DNA from: a bacterium BMS3Bbin07
GTDB taxonomy: Bacteria; Nitrospirota; Thermodesulfovibrionia; Thermodesulfovibrionales; JdFR-85
Direction: 5' to 3'
NCBI GenBank assembly: GCA_002898135.1
Contig: BDTQ01000009.1
Location: 1 to 6,042 of the forward strand
DNA length: 6,042 nucleotides
How positions within the stretch are numbered: position 1 is the stretch's first letter; every line of letters begins with the position of its first letter. Below the pieces are notes generated by a model, which saw nothing but the letters and a program-made list of their open reading frames with translations, ran no database searches and was not told the DNA's origin. Made by a program: the position numbers and the translations under genes. Below, piece by piece: positions 1 to 5,812 of this stretch.

Positions 1-525
1 TCATCAAACGCAGTTAATCTCACTGATGGTATAGACGGTCTTGCCATAGGGCTTGTTGCCATTGCAGCCCTTGCAAGCGGTGTCCTTGTCTATGTCAGCG
101 GTCATGCCCGGCTTGCCCAGTATTTGCAGGTACTCTATCTGCCGGGCACAGGGGAGCTTACGGTATTCTGTGGTGCAATGTTCGGCGCTGCCCTGGGCTT
201 TCTCTGGTACAATGCCTACCCTGCAGATGTATTCATGGGGGACGTGGGCTCTCTGGGGCTCGGTGGCGCCCTCGGCACACTTGCTGTAATAACCAAACAC
301 GAGATTGTCCTTGCCCTGGTTGGCGGGATATTTGTGGTGGAGACGGTCTCCGTCATACTTCAGGTACTTTCGTTCAAGCTTACAGGCAGGCGGGTCTTTA
401 GAATGGCCCCGATCCACCACCATTTTGAGGTAAAGGGATGGCCTGAGCCAAAAACAGTTGTAAGGTTCTGGATAGTGGGGATTATTCTTGCCCTGCTGAG
501 CCTGTCGACCCTGAAACTGAGGTAG
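1..525 (+). CDS. mraY: Phospho-N-acetylmuramoyl-pentapeptide-transferase, C-terminal half (5' end outside window)
   Basis: MraY is a polytopic inner-membrane enzyme that transfers phospho-MurNAc-pentapeptide from the UDP precursor to undecaprenyl phosphate, making lipid I. The reading frame is open from base 1 and ends with TAG at 523-525, giving 174 residues; the family is about 320-360 residues, so roughly the C-terminal half is present. Numbered within the fragment, residues 6-15 read [10 protein letters not shown], the family signature with acidic residues facing the cytoplasm. [12 protein letters not shown] lies at about 78-89 and holds the conserved Asp (residue 81) near the Mg/active site. 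APIHHHFE carries the family-defining HHH at 139-141. Hydrophobic stretches alternate with these loops, and the protein ends in a membrane segment with a short basic tail. It lies 60 bases upstream of murD, the usual dcw order. The HHH motif separates it from the related WecA-type transferases. Confidence 0.97.
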   Translation, partial: SSNAVNLTDGIDGLAIGLVAIAALASGVLVYVSGHARLAQYLQVLYLPGTGELTVFCGAMFGAALGFLWYNAYPADVFMGDVGSLGLGGALGTLAVITKHEIVLALVGGIFVVETVSVILQVLSFKLTGRRVFRMAPIHHHFEVKGWPEPKTVVRFWIVGIILALLSLSTLKLR

Positions 526-529
526 ACCA

Positions 530-550
530 ATTGAATATTGAATATTGCAG
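530..550 (+). repeat. ATTGAAT heptamer repeat, about 3 units
   Basis: ATTGAAT occurs at 530-536 and 537-543, followed by a diverged unit ATTGCAG at 544-550. It lies just after the mraY stop codon and 36 bases before the murD start. The period of seven matches the second array at 588-633, but the unit sequence differs. Confidence 0.8.
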
Positions 551-570
551 ATTTAATTACATAAATAAAA

Positions 571-576
571 AGAGGT
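571..576 (+). promoter_or_regulatory. Ribosome binding site for murD
   Basis: AGAGGT at 571-576 is a good Shine-Dalgarno match, 9-10 bases before the TTG at 586. It is the only purine-rich anti-SD match near any in-frame start of murD and is the main reason for choosing TTG 586. The in-frame GTG at 646 has no such sequence upstream. Confidence 0.65.
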
Positions 577-585
577 AATATTAAA

Positions 586-2046
586 TTGTCAATAGTTAAT
601 CGTCAATCGTCAATCAAAAGTCAATCGTCAATTAAATCCAGCCGGGTGCTGGTTGTCGGTCTTGGGCGAAGTGGTCTTGCTGCCGCAAGGCTGCTCCACT
701 TCCTCAAGGCTGAAGTGACTGTAACGGATACGAGGGACAAGAACGTGCTTTCTCAAGCCCTTAAAAACCTTCCCGGTGATATAAGGGTTGAGGCAGGTGT
801 CCATTCTCCTGCCCTTCTTGAGGATACGGATATGGTGGTAGTAAGTCCCGGCGTTTCCCTGAATCAGCCCTTTTTTGACCTGGCCGGGGAACGCGGGATT
901 GAGGTTGTAGGGGAGATGGAGCTTGCCTTCAGGGTGTTAAGGCCCTACGGCATACCATGGGTGGCCATTACAGGCACCAACGGTAAATCAACCACAACCA
1001 CCATGATTGACCTGATGTTGACAAGGGGAGGCTTCAGGGTGATAACAGGCGGAAACCTTGGCTCTGCAATAACAGAGGAGGTTTTGAGCTGCCTGAAGGA
1101 TGACACGGCAGGAGATGTGGAGTATGTAGTTGTTGAGGTCTCTTCTTTCCAGCTCGAAAGCATACGGGAATTTGCCCCATCTGTGGCATCAATCCTGAAC
1201 ATTACCCCTGACCATCTTGACAGATACAGGGATATGGACGGCTATATTGAGGCAAAGGCAGGGATTTTCAGGAACCAGACCCGTGATGACTGTCTCATAC
1301 TGAATCTGGATGACCCGCTTGTCAGGGAACTCGGCTCTCATGCGCCCTCTGAGGTCTTCTATTTTTCCACTCAGGAAAGTAGGGGCGGGGTTACCCCGCC
1401 CATTCCACGGGGTGCTTATCTGAGAGAGGGCTGGTTATGTATTAACGCTGACAGGAAAGAGGACAGGATTATAAGGGTTCAGGATGTAAGGATAAAGGGT
1501 GTTCATAATATAGAGAATGCACTCGCTGCCTCACTTAATGCAGTCCTTTGCGGTGTGGATATGGCGGCAATCAGGGATGTGCTTTCAGAGTTCAGTGGAC
1601 TTGAGCACAGGATGGAATTTGTGGAGGAGATTGAGGGTGTTGGGTTTTACAATGATTCAAAAGGGACCAATACCGGTTCGGTTATAAAATCTCTTGAGGG
1701 TTTTCAGGATGGCGTCATCCTTATCCTTGGCGGCAGGGACAAGGGCAATGACTTTACTCCACTGAGGGAGTATATGAGGGGAAGGGTGAAGGGGCTTGTG
1801 GTTATCGGTGAGGCAAGGGAGAAGATACTCGGACAGCTTGACGGTGTTACCGCCGCTTTAGAGGCTGAAGATATGGCCGATGCGGTTACAAAGGCATATT
1901 CCATGGCAGGGGCAGGGAATGTGGTACTCCTGTCTCCGGGATGTGCGAGTTTTGATATGTTTGAGGATTTTGAACACAGGGGAAAGGTCTTTAAGGAGTC
2001 TGTAAGGAGTCTGATGAAGAGGGTGTTGGTTGTTCAGAACTCGTGA
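586..2046 (+). CDS. murD: UDP-N-acetylmuramoyl-L-alanine--D-glutamate ligase
   Basis: MurD is the cytoplasmic ATP-dependent ligase that adds D-glutamate to UDP-MurNAc-L-Ala. From TTG 586 it has 486 residues, longer than the usual 440-460. The N-terminal Rossmann-type domain begins at RVLVVGLGRSG (about 20-30), with VVVSPGV following. The central ATPase domain has the P-loop ITGTNGKSTT (128-137), NITPDHLDR (205-213), the expected carbamylated Lys at 224 in YIEAKAGIF, and HNIENALAA (307-315). The C-terminal domain has NDSKGTN (356-362; many homologues have Ala at residue 360), LGGRDKGNDF and SPGCASFDMF (450-459). NDSK..N and SPGCASFDMF separate it from MurC, MurE and MurF. The extra length comes from a Ser/Gln/Ile-rich leader encoded by GTCAATC heptamers, a small RGGVTPPIPRG segment at about 266-276 encoded by a GC hairpin, and a short tail after the usual end. 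TTG 586 is chosen for its ribosome binding site; GTG 646 would give MLVVGLGRSG and cannot be excluded. Confidence 0.96.
   Translation: MSIVNRQSSIKSQSSIKSSRVLVVGLGRSGLAAARLLHFLKAEVTVTDTRDKNVLSQALKNLPGDIRVEAGVHSPALLEDTDMVVVSPGVSLNQPFFDLAGERGIEVVGEMELAFRVLRPYGIPWVAITGTNGKSTTTTMIDLMLTRGGFRVITGGNLGSAITEEVLSCLKDDTAGDVEYVVVEVSSFQLESIREFAPSVASILNITPDHLDRYRDMDGYIEAKAGIFRNQTRDDCLILNLDDPLVRELGSHAPSEVFYFSTQESRGGVTPPIPRGAYLREGWLCINADRKEDRIIRVQDVRIKGVHNIENALAASLNAVLCGVDMAAIRDVLSEFSGLEHRMEFVEEIEGVGFYNDSKGTNTGSVIKSLEGFQDGVILILGGRDKGNDFTPLREYMRGRVKGLVVIGEAREKILGQLDGVTAALEAEDMADAVTKAYSMAGAGNVVLLSPGCASFDMFEDFEHRGKVFKESVRSLMKRVLVVQNS
588..633 (+). repeat. GTCAATC heptamer array at the 5' end of murD
   Basis: Six units of a 7-base repeat are seen: GTCAATA (588-594), GTTAATC (595-601), GTCAATC (602-608), GTCAATC (609-615), then an AAAA interruption (616-619), then GTCAATC (620-626) and GTCAATT (627-633). 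If murD starts at TTG 586, the array encodes nearly all of a low-complexity leader rich in Ser, Gln and Ile before the first conserved strand at about residue 20. Seven is not a multiple of three, so gain or loss of one unit would shift the frame for any start upstream of it. Confidence 0.95.
1383..1401. repeat. GC-rich perfect inverted repeat inside murD
   Basis: GGGCGGGG (1383-1390) pairs perfectly with CCCCGCCC (1394-1401) around a 3-base TTA loop, giving an 8-bp stem made entirely of G-C pairs. A competing pairing exists: ACCCCG (1393-1398) with CGGGGT (1408-1413). It encodes the GGVTPP stretch (residues 267-272) in a variable part of the central domain between the carbamylated Lys and the HNIENALAA motif. 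It is not followed by a T run, so it is not a canonical terminator. It resembles REP-like palindromes, but no second copy lies in this window. Confidence 0.85.
1993..2014 (+). repeat. Tandem 11-base duplication near the murD stop
   Basis: AAGGAGTCTGT (1993-2003) is followed directly by AAGGAGTCTGA (2004-2014), 10 of 11 bases identical. It encodes KESVRSL at MurD residues 470-476. Eleven is not a multiple of three, so the copy number sets the frame in which the last codons of murD are read. Each copy contains an AAGGAG Shine-Dalgarno-like core, but the ATG at 2014 is only an internal MurD codon. Confidence 0.85.
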
Positions 2047-2056
2047 GGTTATGTTT

Positions 2057-2061
2057 GGGAG
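2057..2061 (+). promoter_or_regulatory. Probable ribosome binding site for ftsW
   Basis: GGGAG lies 11 bases before the ATG at 2073, which is long but acceptable spacing. GTG 2043 has no Shine-Dalgarno-like sequence at usable distance. The ATG pair at 2094/2097 has only a weak AAAGAG (2085-2090). This favours 2073, though not decisively. Confidence 0.45.
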
Positions 2062-2072
2062 TTATCAAGACA

Positions 2073-2114
2073 ATGATGGATAATAAAGAGCTGATGATGG
2101 AGAGTAAAGAGAAC
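2073..2114 (+). repeat. Imperfect 21-base tandem duplication at the ftsW start
   Basis: Positions 2073-2093 and 2094-2114 match at 16 of 21 bases; both begin ATGATGGA and contain TAAAGAG. The duplication encodes MMDNKEL followed by MMESKEN, so it supplies two double-ATG start candidates in the same frame, 21 bases apart. Because 21 is a multiple of three, the frame is kept. Confidence 0.75.
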
Positions 2115-3299
2115 AGAAGAGCCGACAGGTGGTTGCTCTTTATTGTCCTGCTCCTCTCTTTTACAGGTGTGGTGATGGTGTACAGTTCAACAGCACTGCT
2201 GCCCATTTCGAAATCCGGGGGCACGATTGCCGGGGGCTCGGATTTCCAGTTTATCTATCTGAAAAAGCATGTTATGACCTTGGTTATAGCCATGGTCTCC
2301 ATGTGGTTTTTCTACCGGATAAGCCCAGGCACATTAAAAAAGTGGTCCTATCCACTCCTTATCCTCTCGTTAGTGCTCCTGCTCTGTGTATTTATCCCGG
2401 GGCTTGGCGTGAAGATCAATGGGGCAAGGAGATGGCTGAGACTCTGGCCGTCGACCTTTCAGCCGGCTGAGCTTGCAAAGTTCGCAATGGTACTGTCCCT
2501 TGCAGTGTATCTTTCCTCTCCCCGGTATAACAGGGACAGTTTTAAGGCGTTTATGAAGCCACTCGTTGTAATGGTTGCCCTGCAGTCTATAATCATGATG
2601 CAGCCTGATTTCGGTGGGGCCTTTACTCTTGGGCTTATCACTTTTTCCATGCTCTTTCTGGCAGGCACCAGGATGAAATTTATACTCCTTGCGCTTGTCT
2701 CGTTGCTGCCTGTTGTGATTAAACTCCTGATGGAGCCCTACAGGCTGGAGAGGCTTCTTACCTTCCTTAATCCCTGGAAAGACCCCTACGGTAGCGGCTT
2801 TCAGCTTGTGCAGTCCTTTATTGCCCTTGGCAGTGGGGGCCTGAAAGGTGTGGGACTCGGTGAGAGCAGGCAGAAACTGAGCTTTCTGCCTGAGGTTAAT
2901 ACAGACTTTATCTTCTCCCTGATTGGTGAGGAACTTGGTTTGCTCGGAGTTGCCGTGGTACTGTGCCTCTTTATTGCTTTTTTTATCCGGGGCCTGAAGG
3001 TTGCGGACAAGGCTCAGAGTCCCTTTTCTTATTATGTGGCATTCGGACTGACAATGATGATAACCATGCAGGCATTGATAAATATGTCGGTTGTCACAGG
3101 GCTTGTTCCCACAAAGGGTTTGCCCCTGCCTTTTATAAGTTATGGAGGCTCATCACTGCTTGTTAATTTTATGGCAGCAGGCACGCTGTTGAGAATATCG
3201 AGGTCTGACCTGGAGCAGTACAGCCTTCCGAGTCGAGACATGCTTATAAAGAGGAGAGCGAGATTAAAGACCCGAAGACTCAGGAGGTCATTGCGATGA
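2073..3299 (+). CDS. ftsW: Septal peptidoglycan glycosyltransferase, SEDS family
   Basis: FtsW is the inner-membrane SEDS polymerase that builds glycan strands from lipid II at the division site, working with the class B transpeptidase FtsI. From ATG 2073 it has 408 residues and about ten hydrophobic segments, the first at about 20-40. Conserved family blocks appear in order: GARRWL (117-122) with QPAELAK shortly after, QPDFGG (177-182), QSFIALGSGGLKGVGLG, the extracytoplasmic PEVNTDFIF with the expected catalytic Asp at 278, IGEELGLLG, PTKGLPLPFISYGGSSL ending at about 362, and LLRISR. His is usual before TDFIF; here it is Asn. The C-terminal tail is very basic. The first extracytoplasmic loop has a Gly/Ser-rich SKSGGTIAGGS segment. 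RodA has the same fold, but the position between murD and murG indicates FtsW. GTG 2043 would overlap the murD stop as GTGA and add ten residues; ATG 2094 or 2097 are further options. Confidence 0.95.
   Translation: MMDNKELMMESKENRRADRWLLFIVLLLSFTGVVMVYSSTALLPISKSGGTIAGGSDFQFIYLKKHVMTLVIAMVSMWFFYRISPGTLKKWSYPLLILSLVLLLCVFIPGLGVKINGARRWLRLWPSTFQPAELAKFAMVLSLAVYLSSPRYNRDSFKAFMKPLVVMVALQSIIMMQPDFGGAFTLGLITFSMLFLAGTRMKFILLALVSLLPVVIKLLMEPYRLERLLTFLNPWKDPYGSGFQLVQSFIALGSGGLKGVGLGESRQKLSFLPEVNTDFIFSLIGEELGLLGVAVVLCLFIAFFIRGLKVADKAQSPFSYYVAFGLTMMITMQALINMSVVTGLVPTKGLPLPFISYGGSSLLVNFMAAGTLLRISRSDLEQYSLPSRDMLIKRRARLKTRRLRRSLR
2210..2246. repeat. Inverted and direct repeats in the first FtsW outer loop
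   Basis: GAAATCCG (2210-2217) and CGGATTTC (2239-2246) form a perfect 8-bp inverted repeat with a 21-base loop. Inside, CCGGGGGC occurs twice at a 15-base offset (2215-2222 and 2230-2237). The segment encodes the Gly/Ser-rich SKSGGTIAGGSDF stretch between membrane segments 1 and 2, a region that is variable in FtsW. Confidence 0.7.
3282..3288 (+). promoter_or_regulatory. Ribosome binding site for murG
   Basis: AGGAGGT at 3282-3288 is a full-strength Shine-Dalgarno sequence, 7 bases before ATG 3296 and inside the last codons of ftsW. It fixes the murG start and indicates re-initiation at the ATGA stop-start overlap. Confidence 0.9.
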
Positions 3300-4426
3300 G
3301 GGTTGTGATTGCAGGGGGCGGTACTGGAGGCCACCTGTACCCCGGGCTTGCCCTTGCCGAGGAGTTAAAGAAAAGGGACTCCCGAACAGAGATTGTATTT
3401 ATGGGCACAGGGCATGGGATTGAGGCAAGGGTTGTGCCGAGGGAGGGTTACACAATAAAGTTTATCCCGGCAGAGGGATTTGTGGGTGTCTCCCTTTTTA
3501 AAAAGGGCCGCTCCCTTTACAGGTTTCTACAGGCGCTGAAGGAGAGTTACAGTTATCTGCGGGAGATTCGTCCTGAAATAGTGATTGGTTCAGGCGGGTA
3601 TGCCTCTCTGGCACCGCTTGTAATGGCATGGATGCTCTCCATACCCACGATGCTCCTTGAACAGAATACCGTTGCAGGAAGGGCAAACAGGTTGTTGGGC
3701 TATATTGTGAAGTCCATATGCATCACTTATCAGGAGAGTATGGCCTACTTCCCGAGAGAAAAGGTGCACCTTACGGGAAACCCGGTCAGAGAGAGGATTT
3801 TAAGGGGCAGCAAGTCATCGGGCCTCAGGCTTTTTTCACTCGGTGATAACCTCTTTACCATATTCATATTCGGAGGAAGCGCCGGGGCGGAATCAGTAAA
3901 CAGGGCCATGATAGATGCACTGCAGTATCTCCTTGACCTCAGGGAGGAGATACAGTTTCTTCATCAGACAGGGGAAAAGGATTTTGAAACAGTCCGGGAT
4001 GCATACAGAAGCTATGGATACACGGGGATGGTGACGCCTTTTATATATCAGATGCCGGAGGCATATGCTGTTGCAGACCTTGTAGTCTCAAGGTCGGGTG
4101 CAACTACGCTTGCAGAGATATGTGTAACGGGCAAGCCGTCGATACTTGTTCCCTATCCTTATGCGGCAGCAAACCACCAGGAGGTTAATGCCGGAAAGCT
4201 TGAGAGGCTTGGTGCGGCAGTAATGGTTCGTAATATCGAGCTTAACGGAAAGAGGCTTTCCGGGGAGATAAGGAGGCTCTATAATGATCCCGGATTGAGG
4301 GGAAATATGCGGACAAAGGCCATGGGGCTTGGAAGGCCGGATGCAGTAAAGAGGATTGCAGATATTGCTTTAAGTCTGATTTCGCTGGAAAGGAGCAGGG
4401 AAGAATGTTTGAACAGTTCAGAGTGA
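3296..4426 (+). CDS. murG: UDP-GlcNAc:lipid I N-acetylglucosaminyltransferase
   Basis: MurG is a GT-B fold enzyme on the cytoplasmic face of the membrane. It transfers GlcNAc from UDP-GlcNAc to lipid I, giving lipid II. It has 376 residues, slightly above the usual 355-365. The N-domain has the glycine-rich loop GGGTGGH (7-13), the second loop IGSGGYAS (97-104), EQNTVAGRANR (122-132) and TGNPVR (160-165). The C-domain begins near FGGSAGAESVN (192-202), the third glycine loop. It continues with SRSGATTLAE, whose Glu274 is expected to contact the UDP-GlcNAc ribose, and YAAANHQEVNA (289-299), which recognises donor sugar and diphosphate. A hydrophobic patch for membrane association is plausible between about residues 65 and 120. 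It overlaps ftsW by 4 bases (ATGA) and its last 22 bases overlap murC, consistent with coupled translation. No key residue appears to be missing. Confidence 0.97.
   Translation: MRVVIAGGGTGGHLYPGLALAEELKKRDSRTEIVFMGTGHGIEARVVPREGYTIKFIPAEGFVGVSLFKKGRSLYRFLQALKESYSYLREIRPEIVIGSGGYASLAPLVMAWMLSIPTMLLEQNTVAGRANRLLGYIVKSICITYQESMAYFPREKVHLTGNPVRERILRGSKSSGLRLFSLGDNLFTIFIFGGSAGAESVNRAMIDALQYLLDLREEIQFLHQTGEKDFETVRDAYRSYGYTGMVTPFIYQMPEAYAVADLVVSRSGATTLAEICVTGKPSILVPYPYAAANHQEVNAGKLERLGAAVMVRNIELNGKRLSGEIRRLYNDPGLRGNMRTKAMGLGRPDAVKRIADIALSLISLERSREECLNSSE
3492..3507. repeat. 16-base perfect palindrome inside murG
   Basis: CCCTTTTTAAAAAGGG is perfectly self-complementary with no loop. It encodes the SLFKKG stretch. 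A dyad without a loop forms a poor RNA hairpin, and a T5A5 core can arise by chance in an AT-rich codon run, so no function is assigned. Confidence 0.8.
4389..4395 (+). promoter_or_regulatory. Ribosome binding site for murC
   Basis: AAAGGAG at 4389-4395 lies 9 bases before ATG 4405 and within the last codons of murG. It supports a murC start inside murG, giving the 22-base overlap, rather than a later start that would cut into the conserved N-terminal nucleotide-binding loop. Confidence 0.85.
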
Positions 4427-5772
4427 TACATTTTGTAGGAATCGGCGGGATCGGGATGAGCGGCATTGCAGAGGTGCTTCGAAACCTCGGCTATGAGGTT
4501 ACCGGTTCCGACGTCAGGGAGTCTGATAACACGAGAAGGCTCAGAGAGATGGGAATTAAGGTATATATAGGACACAGGCCGGACAATGTTGACAGCGCTC
4601 ATGTTGTAGTAATCTCCTCTGCTGTCAGGGACGACAACATAGAGGTTCTGGAGGCACGTCTGAAATCCATACCCGTAATACCAAGGGCGGAGATGCTTGC
4701 GGAATTAGGGCGGCTTAAATACAGTATCCTCGTTGCAGGTGCACATGGAAAGACCACCACCACCTCCTTGATCTCGGCAATTGTATCCGGTGCAGGTCTC
4801 GACCCCACTGTTGTTATCGGCGGACGGCTTAAGGCCACAGGCTCAAATGCAAGGTTAGGACAGGGTGATTTTCTCATTGCAGAGGCAGACGAGAGTGACG
4901 GTTCTTTTCTCAAGCTGTCTCCGACCATAGCCCTGGCTACAAATATCGACAGGGAGCACATGGACTATTTCAGGAGCATGGAGGCCCTCTGCAATGCCTT
5001 CAGGGAGTTCCTTGACAAGGTTCCTTTTTATGGTATATCGATACTCTCCATGGAGAACGCCTATCTGCGGAGGATTATGGGTGAGCTTCAAAGGAAATAT
5101 ATTACCTTTGGCTTCTCTCCAGAGGCTGACATGAGGGCCTATGACGTTGGTGCAGAGGGCCTTGGCATGAGTTTCAGTGTGGTTGACAGGGGGGTTGATC
5201 TCGGAGAGTTCAGGATACCCCTTGTTGGTGTACATAATGTCCTTAATGCGCTGAGTGCCATCTGTGTTGCCTCGGAGTTGAGGATTGACGTGGATATAGT
5301 GAGGGAGACCCTTGCTTCTTTTTCAGGAATTCAAAGAAGGTTTGAGTTCAAGGGAGAGTTTTCAGGTGCAAAGGTATATGATGATTACGGTCATCATCCT
5401 ACAGAGATCAGGGCTACCCTTGGGTCGGTCTGCCGGGCGGTAAACGGGAGGTTTGTCGTTGTGTTCCAGCCACACAGGTATTCGAGGACAAAAGAGCTGA
5501 TGCAGGAGTTTGTTGATTCGTTTGAGGGTGTGGATGTGCTCTATCTTATGGATATATACCCCGCAGGTGAGAGGCCTATTAATGGTGTTAGCTCAGAACT
5601 CCTTTACAGGGAGATGAAGGACCGGGTAAGGGATATCAGGTATATAAGGGAGAGGAATGATATGGTGGCAGACATTGGTGAGGAATTGAAAGAGGGGGAC
5701 CTCCTTCTCACCCTTGGCGCCGGGGATGTATGGAAGGTGGGAGAGGAGATATTGAACAGCAGCAGGCGGTAA
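4405..5772 (+). CDS. murC: UDP-N-acetylmuramate--L-alanine ligase
   Basis: MurC is the first amino-acid-adding Mur ligase: a cytoplasmic, ATP-dependent enzyme joining L-Ala to UDP-MurNAc. Its 455 residues match the family. The N-domain opens with HFVGIGGIGMSG (9-20), the MurC/Mpl dinucleotide-like loop. The ATPase domain has AGAHGKTTT (111-119; many homologues have GTHGKTTT), AEADESDGSF (159-168), TNIDREHMDYF (179-189; Glu184 where Asp is usual) and VGVHNVLNALSA (274-285). The C-domain has YDDYGHHPTEI (from 325), FQPHRYSRT (354-362), YPAGERPI and LGAGDVW (437-443). DDYGHHP with FQPHRYSRT separates it from MurD, MurE and MurF. The Mpl recycling ligase is similar, but the position between murG and murB points to MurC. 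The ORF starts within murG and ends 40 bases before murB. Confidence 0.97.
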   Translation: MFEQFRVIHFVGIGGIGMSGIAEVLRNLGYEVTGSDVRESDNTRRLREMGIKVYIGHRPDNVDSAHVVVISSAVRDDNIEVLEARLKSIPVIPRAEMLAELGRLKYSILVAGAHGKTTTTSLISAIVSGAGLDPTVVIGGRLKATGSNARLGQGDFLIAEADESDGSFLKLSPTIALATNIDREHMDYFRSMEALCNAFREFLDKVPFYGISILSMENAYLRRIMGELQRKYITFGFSPEADMRAYDVGAEGLGMSFSVVDRGVDLGEFRIPLVGVHNVLNALSAICVASELRIDVDIVRETLASFSGIQRRFEFKGEFSGAKVYDDYGHHPTEIRATLGSVCRAVNGRFVVVFQPHRYSRTKELMQEFVDSFEGVDVLYLMDIYPAGERPINGVSSELLYREMKDRVRDIRYIRERNDMVADIGEELKEGDLLLTLGAGDVWKVGEEILNSSRR

Positions 5773-5787
5773 TGAGCAGGCAGGTAA
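5761..5787 (+). repeat. Small near-tandem duplication across the murC stop
   Basis: AGCAGGCGGTAA (5761-5772) recurs as AGCAGGCAGGTAA (5775-5787), differing by one inserted base. The first copy supplies the murC TAA stop. The spacer from here to murB holds nothing else except the murB ribosome binding site. Confidence 0.6.
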
Positions 5788-5801
5788 CAGAATAATTGAA
5801 C

Positions 5802-5807
5802 AGGGGT
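5802..5807 (+). promoter_or_regulatory. Ribosome binding site for murB
   Basis: AGGGGT at 5802-5807 lies 5 bases before ATG 5813, a normal if slightly short spacing. The only other nearby ATG (5772, overlapping the murC stop) opens a 7-codon frame and is not a gene. Confidence 0.75.
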
Positions 5808-5812
5808 AATCA

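Larger units (their letters stand above)
526..585. other. AT-rich mraY-murD spacer
   Basis: This 60-base gap is about 18% GC by hand count, far below the flanking genes. It contains an ATTGAAT heptamer repeat (530-550), a TAATATTA palindrome (576-583) and the murD Shine-Dalgarno sequence. No terminator-type hairpin followed by a T run is present. Weak -35/-10-like hexamers can be picked out, but they are poor matches and would put the transcript start on top of the ribosome binding site. The gap is most likely read through as part of the operon transcript. Confidence 0.6.

Noticed and set aside
4..423. 139-codon open frame on the minus strand opposite mraY
   Set aside because: It is antisense to unmistakable MraY motifs, has no recognisable domain and low-complexity composition, and matches the shadow expected from the codon bias of the real gene.
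538..565. Promoter-like TTGAAT with CATAAA at a 16-base spacing before murD
   Set aside because: Each hexamer matches the consensus at only four of six positions, the region is so AT-rich that such matches are expected, and the transcript would start at the ribosome binding site.
586..633. Heptamer array as a CRISPR array
   Set aside because: Units of seven bases in direct tandem, with no unique spacers, do not fit CRISPR repeats.
1383..1401. Hairpin in murD as an intrinsic terminator
   Set aside because: No T run follows the stem and the reading frame continues through it with all downstream MurD motifs intact.
4279..4602. 107-codon minus-strand frame spanning the murG/murC junction
   Set aside because: It is fully covered by two confidently assigned genes on the other strand and shows no family motif.
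4599..5235. Two overlapping minus-strand frames opposite murC
   Set aside because: They are shadows of murC; their sequences mirror its conserved blocks in antisense and resemble no known protein.
5772..5795. 7-codon frame starting at the ATG that overlaps the murC stop
   Set aside because: It is too short, has no proper ribosome binding site, and is explained by the local AGCAGGC duplication.
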